Origin: Bacillota bacterium
GTDB taxonomy: Bacteria; Bacillota; Clostridia; Oscillospirales; Ruminococcaceae
NCBI GenBank assembly: GCA_023439605.1
Contig: JAEXNS010000165.1
Location: forward strand, 1-5,858
Length of the DNA: 5,858 bases
Reading direction: 5' to 3'
Shown here one piece after another: positions 1 through 5,858 of the stretch. Numbering within the stretch: position 1 is the stretch's first letter; every line of letters begins with the position of its first letter. The position numbers and the translations under genes were made by a program. The notes under the pieces are model-generated. The model was not told the origin of the DNA. It did not search any database and saw only the letters and a list, made by a program, of their open reading frames with translations.

Positions 1-1098
1 TACGTTTTGAACCTCATCTAAATTTGGTTTGGTTTTTGGATGTTTTGGAGTTAAAACAGTACAACAATCTTCAAAAGGCTGTATTGAAATATCAAAAGTA
101 TCTATTTTTCTGGAAATATTAACTATCTCCGTTTTATCCATTCCTATTACAGGTCTTAATACAGGCATCGTGCATACTGCATCTGTACATGCAATTGCCT
201 TTAATGTTTGACTTGCAACTTGACCAACACTCTCTCCGGTTATTAGGGCAAGTGAATCATCATTTTCAGCTATTATTTGAGATATCTGCATCATTATTCT
301 TCTCATAATTATTGTAAAGTATTCTTCTGGACATTTTCTTTTTATATTCTCTTGAATTTCAGTAAACGGAACACAATAAAAAGTTATATCCCCACAATAT
401 TCAGTTAATTTTTCACAAAGACTCTCAACTTTTAATCTAGCTCTTTCAGAAGTATATGGGGGACTTATAAAATGAACAGCTGATATACTTATTCCTCTTT
501 TCGCCATCATATATCCCGCTACAGGGCTATCTATACCGCCTGAAATAAGTAGCATTGCTTTACCACTACTTCCTACTGGCAACCCTCCTGCCGCTTCTAC
601 TTTTGATGAATACACATATGCATTTGTATCGCGAACTTCTATAGTAACAGTTATTTCCGGATTATATACATCAACATTAAGATTTGGATAATTTGATATA
701 AGTATTCCACCTATTTCTCTGCATATTTCAGGCGATTTAAGAGGGAAAGCCTTATCAGCTCTTTTTGCTTGTACTTTAAACGTTTTTGCATAAGGCAATA
801 CATCTTTTAAATACTCCACACTTTTTTGTGCTATATCATCAAAATCCTTTTTTAAAACCGCCGCTTTGCATATAGCCGCAATACCAAAAACCTTTGACAA
901 TCTATTTAAAGCTTCATCTAAATCAACTTCTGAATTTTCAGGTGCAATGTATATAGTGGACTGTAACTTTGTATATTTAAAACTACCCAATGATCTAAGC
1001 TTTTTTCTTATGTTTTTAAGTAATATATCTTCAAAAGTATGTTTATTCAAACCCTTTAAAGCTATCTCTCCGTATTTAGCAAGTATTATTTCATTCAT
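1..1098 (-). CDS. thiI: ThiI, tRNA 4-thiouridine synthase (tRNA sulfurtransferase), 3' end cut by window edge
   Basis: ThiI adenylates U8 of tRNA with ATP and replaces the oxygen with persulfide sulfur, giving 4-thiouridine, in the cytoplasm. The frame is open for 366 codons with no stop before the window edge. It begins MNEIILAKYGEIALKGLNK, the typical ThiI N-terminus. By family layout, an N-terminal ferredoxin-like and THUMP region covers about residues 1-165. The PP-loop ATPase signature SGGIDSP follows at 186-192. A second conserved motif, TGESVGQVASQT, starts at about 287. EDCCTVLTPKHP begins at 343, and one of its two cysteines (345, 346) is the likely sulfur-carrying or catalytic residue. 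Related Bacillota proteins end shortly after this motif and lack the rhodanese domain of E. coli ThiI. I infer the same here, with perhaps 15-30 residues missing, but the true end is not visible. The ATG start has GGAGGA at 1108-1113, 9 nt upstream. It lies 24 bp after the cysteine desulfurase stop, so the two genes are probably co-transcribed. Confidence 0.96.
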   Translation of the reverse strand, partial: MNEIILAKYGEIALKGLNKHTFEDILLKNIRKKLRSLGSFKYTKLQSTIYIAPENSEVDLDEALNRLSKVFGIAAICKAAVLKKDFDDIAQKSVEYLKDVLPYAKTFKVQAKRADKAFPLKSPEICREIGGILISNYPNLNVDVYNPEITVTIEVRDTNAYVYSSKVEAAGGLPVGSSGKAMLLISGGIDSPVAGYMMAKRGISISAVHFISPPYTSERARLKVESLCEKLTEYCGDITFYCVPFTEIQENIKRKCPEEYFTIIMRRIMMQISQIIAENDDSLALITGESVGQVASQTLKAIACTDAVCTMPVLRPVIGMDKTEIVNISRKIDTFDISIQPFEDCCTVLTPKHPKTKPNLDEVQNV

Positions 1099-1122
1099 TA
1101 AAAATATTCCTCCATAAAAATT

Positions 1123-2256
1123 TTATTTTAATTTTATTAGTTTTTCATATCCCTCATTTATACAAAACAAGAGCTTATCTATATCACTTTTAGTATTTTC
1201 ACTGTTAAAACTTATTCTCAATGCTGTATCTATAAAATTATCTTCTAAGCCAAAAGCCTTTAACACTTCACTTTTTTTCCCTTTTGAACAAGCTGAGCCT
1301 GTGGAAATATAAATATTTTTTTCCTCCAAAAAATGAAGCATTATTTCTGATTTTATATTTAAAACAGAAATATTTATTATATAAGGAGATGTGTCCCCTT
1401 TACTATTTACGTTTATGTAATCAATATTTTTTATTTTATCCATAAAATATGTTTTTAATTCACATACATAACTATATCGAGTTTTTATTGTATTTTCTAA
1501 CTCCTCAACCGCAGCACCAAAACTAACTATATTTTGAACTGCTTCTGTACCTGCTCTTAATCCATTTTCTTGTCCTCCGCCTAAATTTGAAGGTGATACC
1601 CTAATACCTTTTTTTACATATATAACACCTGTTCCCTTTAGTGCATGAATTTTATGTGCACTTATAGAAACTATATCTGCACCAAATTCTTTTACATAGA
1701 AAGGTATTTTCATATATGCTTGTACTGCATCACAATGAAAAATTATATTTGGATTTATTTTTTTTACAATTTTTATTGTTTCTTTAACAGGCAAAATGTA
1801 TCCTGTTTCATTATTTACTGCCATCATAGAGATCAAAAAAGTATTTTCATCTATTTTTTCAATTATATCATTTACATCAATGATTCCATCTGAATTAGGA
1901 CCAACTTTAACTATTTCATAACCCATAGTTTCAAGTTTTTTTAAAACAGTATTTACAGATGCATGTTCTATTGAAGTGCTTATTATCCTCTTTTTTCTTT
2001 TTCCGTACATTTCAGCTGAACCAAACAAAGCTATATTATTACTTTCTGTCGCCCCTGATGTAAAATAAATATTTGAACTTTCACATTTAAAAGATTTTGC
2101 TATAATGCTTCTAGATTTGTCAATTAATTTTTGTGAATTTAATCCAAGTTTATGCAGAGATGAGGGATTTCCAAATTCATTAGTTAAGTAATTAACAACA
2201 CTATCCAATACATTTTTAGTAGGTTTAGTAGTTGCCGCATTGTCTAAATATACCAA
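1123..2256 (-). CDS. Cysteine desulfurase, NifS/IscS family (NifZ-like partner of ThiI)
   Basis: This PLP enzyme converts L-cysteine to alanine and leaves a persulfide on its own cysteine for transfer to an acceptor. With the start chosen here it has 377 residues, a normal family length. It opens MVYLDNAATTKP, the classic N-terminus. Visible landmarks are TSGATESNN (about 66-74); His98 in SIEHASVN, which stacks on PLP; Asp176 and Gln179 in HCDAVQA; and Lys202 in SAHKIHALKGTG, the Schiff-base lysine. RAGTE is at about 234-238, and the catalytic Cys323 lies in STGSACSKGKK. The loop after that cysteine is lysine-rich and looks about two residues shorter than in IscS. thiI follows 24 bp downstream; in B. 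subtilis the same pair is nifZ-thiI, with NifZ as the dedicated sulfur donor for 4-thiouridine. I therefore infer a role in tRNA thiolation, although general Fe-S cluster supply cannot be excluded from sequence alone. The start is TTG at 2256: a longer reading from TTG at 2265 would touch the ribosome binding site. Confidence 0.96.
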   Translation of the reverse strand: MVYLDNAATTKPTKNVLDSVVNYLTNEFGNPSSLHKLGLNSQKLIDKSRSIIAKSFKCESSNIYFTSGATESNNIALFGSAEMYGKRKKRIISTSIEHASVNTVLKKLETMGYEIVKVGPNSDGIIDVNDIIEKIDENTFLISMMAVNNETGYILPVKETIKIVKKINPNIIFHCDAVQAYMKIPFYVKEFGADIVSISAHKIHALKGTGVIYVKKGIRVSPSNLGGGQENGLRAGTEAVQNIVSFGAAVEELENTIKTRYSYVCELKTYFMDKIKNIDYINVNSKGDTSPYIINISVLNIKSEIMLHFLEEKNIYISTGSACSKGKKSEVLKAFGLEDNFIDTALRISFNSENTKSDIDKLLFCINEGYEKLIKLK

Positions 2257-2270
2257 AAAGTTCAACTCCT
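2254..2270 (-). promoter_or_regulatory. Ribosome binding site and TTG start that fix the cysteine desulfurase N-terminus
   Basis: AGGAG is read on the minus strand from 2270 to 2266. An in-frame TTG at 2265 begins immediately after it with no spacer, which is too close for initiation. The next in-frame TTG, at 2256-2254, has a 9-nt spacer, matching the 8-9 nt used by thiI and metG in this window. It gives the family-typical MVYLDNAATT instead of MNFLVYLDNAATT. The shorter start is preferred, and no ATG is available near the N-terminus. Confidence 0.8.
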
Positions 2271-2282
2271 GATTAAAATAAT

Positions 2283-2317
2283 TTACTTACAAAATAAGTA
2301 ATCTTGCATTTACGCAA
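2283..2317 (-). promoter_or_regulatory. Two short dyads at the predicted transcription start and leader of the cysteine desulfurase-thiI operon
   Basis: Two inverted repeats lie between the -10 box and the ribosome binding site. TTGC (2304-2307) and GCAA (2314-2317) are separated by 6 bp, close to the expected transcription start. TTACTTA (2283-2289) and TAAGTAA (2295-2301) are perfect 7-bp arms separated by 5 bp. Either could be an operator or a small leader hairpin. Neither matches a binding site that I can name, and AT-rich DNA yields such dyads by chance, so this is a weak call. Confidence 0.3.
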
Positions 2318-2326
2318 TATAATTTG

Positions 2327-2335
2327 ATTATAACA
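2327..2335 (-). promoter_or_regulatory. Extended -10 promoter for the cysteine desulfurase-thiI operon
   Basis: The minus strand reads TGTTATAAT, a consensus TATAAT (2327-2332) with the extended -10 TGn. No good -35 hexamer sits 16-18 bp upstream, which fits an extended -10 promoter. Transcription would start near 2320 and give a leader of about 65 nt. This is the only convincing promoter before the two-gene operon. Confidence 0.65.
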
Positions 2336-2404
2336 CAACTATTATTTAATTTCTACTACAAAATCAAATAAATTTTTTCACAGCATTAGTTAATATGTAT
2401 TCAC

Positions 2405-2465
2405 GTTACTTTTCATCCATATGTATAAGGCAGAGATATTTTACCGAAGGTCCAAGGCGACTGGA
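2405..2465 (+). repeat. Partial, diverged copy of the metG-leader repeat element, inverted relative to it
   Basis: Read on the plus strand, this segment aligns with the minus strand of 4679-4621. My hand alignment gives about 50 identities in 59 positions plus one 2-base gap. The core GAGATATTTTACCGAAGGT (2433-2451) is identical over 19 bp to the core at 4653-4635. The segment starts at the same point as the terminal repeat of the complete copy (GTTACTTTTCATCC versus GTTATTATTCAGCC). It lacks the second half and the far terminal repeat, so it looks truncated or decayed. A TATAAGG (2425-2431) / CCTTATA (2467-2473) inverted pair encloses the core. No gene overlaps it. It lies upstream of the operon promoter, and 2466-2534 beyond it holds nothing that I recognise. 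Confidence 0.7.
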
Positions 2466-2534
2466 TCCTTATATTTTTTAAACACATTTTATAGTTAAAA
2501 ATTGTTCACTAATATCTATATTTAACTACATTCT

Positions 2535-2579
2535 AAAAACAAAATGCATTGTTTAAAAACAATGCATTTTGTTTTTTTT
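2535..2579 (-). terminator. Intrinsic terminator of metG, symmetrical and possibly bidirectional
   Basis: Near-perfect inverted repeat arms at about 2535-2554 and 2557-2576 contain ACAAAATGCATTG and CAATGCATTTTGT, separated by only a couple of bases, so the real loop will be a little larger. On the minus strand the stem is followed by a run of five T, and on the plus strand by a run of eight T. It begins at the metG stop codon, so the stop overlaps the outer edge of the hairpin. No plus-strand gene is present to need the stronger T-run. Confidence 0.87.
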
Positions 2580-4497
2580 ATCTTATTTTTGCACCACAAG
2601 GTACTTCAGCATCTAAGAAATTAACCTTGACTGAACCATCAGGCATTTCTGAACAACATATCATACCATTACTCATAACGCCTCTTAGTTTAACAGGCTT
2701 TAAATTTGCAACTATTGTAACAGTTTTCCCAACTAAATCATCTGGTTTATACCATTGTGCTATTCCTGATACAACTTGTCTTCCACCCATTCCATCATCT
2801 AACTGTAAACAAAGTAGATTATCTGATTTTTTTACAGGCTCACAAGATACAACTTTTGCAGCACGTAATTCTATTTTCATAAAATCATCAATAGATATTT
2901 CAGGCTGTAATTCTATTTTTTTCTCTTCTTCAACATTGTTTTTTTGAATTTCTTCAATTAATTTTTCTGTATCGATTCTATTAAAGAGAGGTTTTGCAGG
3001 ATTCAACTTCTCATTTACATTTAAAGCACCAAATGAATTTATAGAATCATAAGTCGTTTCAGTTGTATTTAATTGTCTAAAAATCTCTTTTGATGTATCT
3101 GGTAAAAAAGGTGAAAGTAAAACTGCAATAAATCTTATAGACTCAAGTAAATTATATAAAACTGTTGCCAGTCTATCTTTTTTATCTTCATCTTTAGCAA
3201 GGACCCAAGGTGTAGTTTCATCTATATACTTATTACTTCTTCTGGCTAAATTAAGTATTGCATATAAAGAATCACTTATTCTAAACTCTTTCATCAATTC
3301 TTCAACATTAAATACAGTTTTAATTGCCGTCTCTATTAATTCCTTGTCTATATCCTCTTCTGCATCTGGAGATAAAATTATACCATCAAAATATTTATAG
3401 GACATTGATATAGTTCTGTTGACTAGATTTCCTAAATTATTTGCAAGATCCGAATTATACCTTTCAAAAACAGTTTCATAAGTTATTGATCCATCACTCG
3501 CATATGGCATTTCTGACAACAAATAATATCTGACTGCATCCACACCAATTAATTTTATTAAATCATCTGCATATATTACATTTCCTTTTGATTTTGACAT
3601 TTTATCATTTCCAAAAAGAAGCCATGGATGACCAAAAATTTGTTTTGGCAATGGTTCTTCAAGTGCCATAAGCATACAAGGCCAATATATAGTATGAAAT
3701 CTTAAAATATCTTTTCCAATAATATGTGCATCCGCTGGCCAATATTTATTATAAGTTTCTGAAGAACCGTCAGGGTCATAACCCAAACCAGTTATATAAT
3801 TTGAAAGTGCATCAATCCAAACATAAACCACATGTTTATCATCAAAATCCACAGGAATTCCCCATTTAAATGATGTTCTAGAAACACATAAATCTTGAAG
3901 ACCTGGCTTGATAAAATTATTAACCATTTCTTTTTTACGACTTTCAGGATATATGAAATTAGGGTTTTCTTCTATAAATTTTTCTAATTTTTCTTGATAT
4001 TTTGAAAGTTTAAAAAAGTACGCTTCTTCTTTTGTTTTAACTACTTCCCTCCCACAGTCAGGACATTTTCCATCCACTAGCTGTGTATCAGTAAAAAAGC
4101 TTTCACAAGGCACACAATATAATCCCTCGTACTCACTCTTATATATATCGCCTTTTTCATATAACTTTTTAAATATCTTCTGAACTGTTTTTTCATGATA
4201 ATCGTCAGTAGTTCTAATAAATTTATCATAAGTGGTATTTAACATATCACATATTTCTTTTATTTGTGCTGCAATATTGTCTACATATTCTTTAGGTGTA
4301 ACACCAAAATCTTTAGCATTCTCTTCTATTTTTTGACCATGTTCATCTGTACCTGTCAAGAAGAAAACATCATATCCCTGCATTCTTTTATACCTAGCAA
4401 TAGCATCAGTCATAACTATTTCATAGCTATTTCCTATATGCGGTTTACGTGAAGTATAAGCAATTGCAGTTGTTATATAGTATTTTTTATTTTCCAT
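2578..4497 (-). CDS. metG: Methionyl-tRNA synthetase with C-terminal tRNA-binding domain
   Basis: This class I aminoacyl-tRNA synthetase attaches methionine to initiator and elongator tRNA-Met in the cytoplasm. The protein has 639 residues, normal for the long bacterial form. The catalytic Rossmann fold carries the HIGH-type motif as HIGN at 20-23 (in YTSRKPHIGNSYE) and KMSKS at 299-303. The connective peptide has two CxxC knuckles (Cys128/131 and Cys145/148), the zinc-binding form of the enzyme. An alpha-helical anticodon-binding domain covers about 345-500, and an acidic/lysine-rich linker about 510-535. Residues about 535-639 form the Trbp111/EMAP-like tRNA-binding domain (IELRAAKVV, GRQVVSGIA, NLKPVKLRGVMSNGM), which also mediates dimerisation in relatives. 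The ATG start has AAAGGAGA at 4505-4512, with 8 nt between AGGAG and the start. The gene has its own promoter and terminator, so it is likely monocistronic. Its leader contains the repeat element at 4542-4684. No T-box or SAM riboswitch signature was seen. Confidence 0.99.
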   Translation of the reverse strand: MENKKYYITTAIAYTSRKPHIGNSYEIVMTDAIARYKRMQGYDVFFLTGTDEHGQKIEENAKDFGVTPKEYVDNIAAQIKEICDMLNTTYDKFIRTTDDYHEKTVQKIFKKLYEKGDIYKSEYEGLYCVPCESFFTDTQLVDGKCPDCGREVVKTKEEAYFFKLSKYQEKLEKFIEENPNFIYPESRKKEMVNNFIKPGLQDLCVSRTSFKWGIPVDFDDKHVVYVWIDALSNYITGLGYDPDGSSETYNKYWPADAHIIGKDILRFHTIYWPCMLMALEEPLPKQIFGHPWLLFGNDKMSKSKGNVIYADDLIKLIGVDAVRYYLLSEMPYASDGSITYETVFERYNSDLANNLGNLVNRTISMSYKYFDGIILSPDAEEDIDKELIETAIKTVFNVEELMKEFRISDSLYAILNLARRSNKYIDETTPWVLAKDEDKKDRLATVLYNLLESIRFIAVLLSPFLPDTSKEIFRQLNTTETTYDSINSFGALNVNEKLNPAKPLFNRIDTEKLIEEIQKNNVEEEKKIELQPEISIDDFMKIELRAAKVVSCEPVKKSDNLLCLQLDDGMGGRQVVSGIAQWYKPDDLVGKTVTIVANLKPVKLRGVMSNGMICCSEMPDGSVKVNFLDAEVPCGAKIR

Positions 4498-4541
4498 TTA
4501 TTTTTCTCCTTTAATTTTAAAATTAATGTATCCAAGTCTAT

Positions 4542-4684
4542 AAATGTTACTATTCAGCCTCTAAAGGTAAGGTTTACGGTTTCGCAAGGGTTTCGACTCT
4601 GCGGAGTCTACCGCCAGCTTTCTGGTCACCCTGAACCTTCGGTAAAATATCTCCGCCTTATATATGGCTGAATAATAACCTATA
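4542..4684 (-). repeat. MITE-like repeat element (or structured leader RNA) in the metG 5' untranslated region
   Basis: The element has terminal inverted repeats TTACTATTCAGCC (4547-4559) and GGCTGAATAATAA (4666-4678). With their outer extensions, 15 of 18 positions match. It is flanked by the 8-bp direct repeat AAGTCTAT (4534-4541 and 4685-4692), which looks like a target-site duplication. The interior is roughly half G+C, against very AT-rich flanks. It holds small hairpins: GACTC/GAGTC (4595-4599, 4604-4608) and CCAG/CTGG (4614-4617, 4622-4625). GCGGAG (4601-4606) can also pair with CTCCGC (4651-4656). GGTTTCG occurs twice, 11 bp apart (4578 and 4589). No ORF is present, so any mobility would depend on a transposase elsewhere. 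The 4621-4679 half recurs inverted at 2405-2465. In the transcript the two ends would form a 14-bp closing stem. I cannot name a family for it. Confidence 0.72.
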
Positions 4685-4697
4685 AAGTCTATTTAAT

Positions 4698-4726
4698 ATT
4701 ATACTTTAATTTTTTATGTTTGTCAA
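4698..4726 (-). promoter_or_regulatory. Consensus housekeeping sigma factor promoter of metG
   Basis: On the minus strand TTGACA (4721-4726) and TATAAT (4698-4703) are separated by exactly 17 bp, a perfect match to the housekeeping consensus. The predicted transcription start is near 4691, which gives metG a leader of about 190 nt. That leader includes the whole repeat element. The -35 box overlaps the end of the T-run of the nifJ terminator. Confidence 0.92.
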
Positions 4727-4759
4727 AAAAAATTAGGTGTGTAAATTACACACCTAATT
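4725..4759 (-). terminator. Intrinsic terminator of nifJ
   Basis: The stem ACACACCTAATT/AATTAGGTGTGT has arms at 4748-4759 and 4731-4742, with a 5-nt AT loop that could partly pair. On the minus strand it is followed by a run of eight T. It lies about 20 bp past the nifJ stop codon. The last two T residues of the run are also the first two bases of the metG -35 box. Confidence 0.92.
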
Positions 4760-4778
4760 TTAATTTAGTTATTGATTA

Positions 4779-5858
4779 TTAAGCTTCATTACCATAAAGT
4801 TTTGATAATCTTAATAAATGCTCGTATCTATCTGCTGCACTTGCAGTAGCAGAATTAAATAACATTTCTGCTCTTTCTGGATTTTGACGAGCCAATGAAT
4901 TATATCTTACTTCGCTCATTAAGAAGTTCTTAAACTCATCAATGTTTGGAGCTTTTGAATCTAGAATAAATGGATTTTTTCCTTCTAGTTTTAAAGTTGG
5001 ATTAAATCTAAATAAATGCCAGTAACCAGCAGCTACAGCTTTCTTTTCTTCTGTTTGAGCTAAAGCCATACCACCTTTAATTCCATGATTAATACATGGA
5101 GCATATGCAATTATTAATGAAGGACCATCATAAGCTTCAGCTTCTGCAATAGCTTTGATACATTGGTTATAATCTGCACCCATAGCAATATGAGCAACAT
5201 ATACATAACCATAACTCATAGCAATACCAGCAAGGTCTTTCTTTTTAACTTCTTTACCAGCAGCTGCAAATTGTGCAATAGCTCCTGTTGGAGTTGATTT
5301 TGAAGATTGACCACCTGTATTTGAATAAACTTCTGTATCAAATACAAAAATATTTACATTTTCACCAGAAGCTATTACATGGTCAAGACCACTAAATCCG
5401 ATATCATAAGCCCAACCGTCTCCACCAAATACCCACATGGATTTTTTGCTTAAATAGTCTTTATATGCTAAGATATCTTTTGCTTCTGAACAATCACAAG
5501 CTTGTAACAATGACACTAATTTTGCTGTAGCATCTGCATTTAAGTTTCCATCATCTGCTGTAGCTAGATAGTTATCAATTGCTTCTTTTATATCTGTCTT
5601 ATCTGTTTTATCTTTTAAAGCTGTAACTTTACCCATTACTCTTTCACGAAGAGTTTTTTGAGCTAGATACATACCATATCCATACTCTGCATTATCTTCA
5701 AATAGGGAGTTTGCCCAAGCAGGACCTTTTCCAACTTTGTTTGTTGTATATGGAGTTGAAGGTGCAGAACCACCCCAAATTGATGAACATCCTGTTGCAT
5801 TTGCAATGTTCATTCTATCTCCAAACAACTGAGTAACAAGTGTTGCATAAGGAGTTTG
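4779..5858 (-). CDS. nifJ: Pyruvate:ferredoxin (flavodoxin) oxidoreductase, C-terminal part only
   Basis: The enzyme oxidises pyruvate with CoA to acetyl-CoA and CO2 and reduces ferredoxin, a central step of anaerobic metabolism. The frame is open to the window edge: 359 residues remain of a protein usually near 1170-1200. The first visible residues, QTPYATLVTQLFGDRM, follow the expected CGE motif, so the true start is far outside. The segment is the thiamine-diphosphate domain and tail. NATGCSSIWGGSAPSTPY contains Cys24 of this fragment, and YAPCINHG contains Cys255. By family these are two of the four ligands of the cluster nearest the TPP, and the other CxxC pair lies beyond the edge. GDGWAYDIG (146-154) and DTEVYSNTGGQ (174-184) bind Mg-TPP. 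The C-terminal tail (about 270-359) is complete and typical. A TTG inside the frame at 5828 should not be taken as a start. A strong terminator follows. The full-length family is homodimeric with several 4Fe-4S clusters. Confidence 0.98.
   Translation of the reverse strand, partial: QTPYATLVTQLFGDRMNIANATGCSSIWGGSAPSTPYTTNKVGKGPAWANSLFEDNAEYGYGMYLAQKTLRERVMGKVTALKDKTDKTDIKEAIDNYLATADDGNLNADATAKLVSLLQACDCSEAKDILAYKDYLSKKSMWVFGGDGWAYDIGFSGLDHVIASGENVNIFVFDTEVYSNTGGQSSKSTPTGAIAQFAAAGKEVKKKDLAGIAMSYGYVYVAHIAMGADYNQCIKAIAEAEAYDGPSLIIAYAPCINHGIKGGMALAQTEEKKAVAAGYWHLFRFNPTLKLEGKNPFILDSKAPNIDEFKNFLMSEVRYNSLARQNPERAEMLFNSATASAADRYEHLLRLSKLYGNEA

Noticed and set aside
29..211. Plus-strand open frame of 60 codons
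   Set aside because: It lies entirely within thiI on the opposite strand, has no ribosome binding site that I can see, and has no recognisable protein features.
206..1098. Possible frameshift in thiI, because no complete ORF is delimited there
   Set aside because: Translating the minus strand from 1098 gives one continuous frame with conserved ThiI motifs to the window edge. It simply lacks a stop because the window ends.
866..1117. Plus-strand open frame of 83 codons
   Set aside because: It is antisense to the N-terminal part of thiI. The thiI reading has clear family motifs, and this one has none.
1645..1893. Plus-strand open frame of 82 codons
   Set aside because: It is antisense to the cysteine desulfurase and its composition (Tyr/Phe/Ile/Cys-rich) is typical of a shadow of AT-rich coding DNA.
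2549..2947. Plus-strand open frame of 132 codons
   Set aside because: It starts inside the terminator hairpin and is antisense to the metG C-terminal tRNA-binding domain. No RBS and no family resemblance.
4264..4452. Plus-strand open frame of 62 codons
   Set aside because: It is antisense to the conserved metG catalytic N-terminus and has no independent support.
4511..4526. Perfect 16-bp palindrome TTAATTTTAAAATTAA next to the metG ribosome binding site
   Set aside because: It is made only of A and T in a very AT-rich leader, so such palindromes are expected by chance. It would make a weak hairpin and nothing else supports a role.
2405..4679. A composite transposon formed by the two inverted repeat copies around metG
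   Set aside because: No transposase lies between them, the outer copy is truncated, and metG is an essential core gene. The copies are more simply independent repeats.
4542..4684. T-box, SAM-I or other known riboswitch before metG
   Set aside because: The segment AGGGTGACC superficially recalls the T-box AGGGTGGNACC, and CGAAACC recalls part of SAM-I. The full T-box sequence, specifier-loop landmarks, SAM-I core and a terminator before metG are all absent, and a related copy occurs in the opposite orientation.

Overview
The window is low-GC DNA with every recognisable gene on the minus strand. It suggests an anaerobic member of the Bacillota, most likely class Clostridia. Three things point that way: AT-rich, AGGAGG-type translation signals; a homodimeric-type pyruvate:ferredoxin oxidoreductase (an enzyme of anaerobic metabolism); and a cysteine desulfurase gene placed directly before thiI, the arrangement known from Bacillus subtilis nifZ-thiI. 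The genus cannot be fixed from this sequence alone.

Read in the direction of transcription (high to low coordinates), the layout is as follows. (1) 5858-4779 is the C-terminal third of nifJ (pyruvate:ferredoxin oxidoreductase), whose 5' part lies outside the window; a strong intrinsic terminator follows it. (2) 4778-4498 is the nifJ/metG intergenic region. The nifJ terminator T-tract runs straight into a perfect-consensus promoter (TTGACA, 17 bp, TATAAT). A compact, GC-richer element of about 143 bp then fills the predicted metG leader. It has terminal inverted repeats and is flanked by an 8-bp direct repeat. (3) 4497-2578 is metG (methionyl-tRNA synthetase), ending in a hairpin terminator. 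(4) 2577-2257 is a 321-bp gap. It holds the metG terminator, a partial copy of the leader element in the opposite orientation (2405-2465), and an extended -10 promoter with nearby dyads for the next operon; 2466-2534 shows nothing recognisable. (5) 2256-1123 is a cysteine desulfurase of the NifS/IscS family. (6) 1098-1 is thiI, 24 bp further on, cut by the window edge before its stop codon.

The cysteine desulfurase and thiI form a probable two-gene operon. The desulfurase takes sulfur from cysteine as a persulfide, and ThiI uses it to make 4-thiouridine at position 8 of tRNA. metG charges tRNA-Met and appears to be its own transcription unit. nifJ is a central-metabolism gene and is functionally unrelated to its neighbours.

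The genes themselves are ordinary. The part that deserves a second look is the repeat: one complete-looking copy sits in the metG 5' leader, where it could fold as a closed RNA, and a truncated inverted relative lies on the other side of metG.
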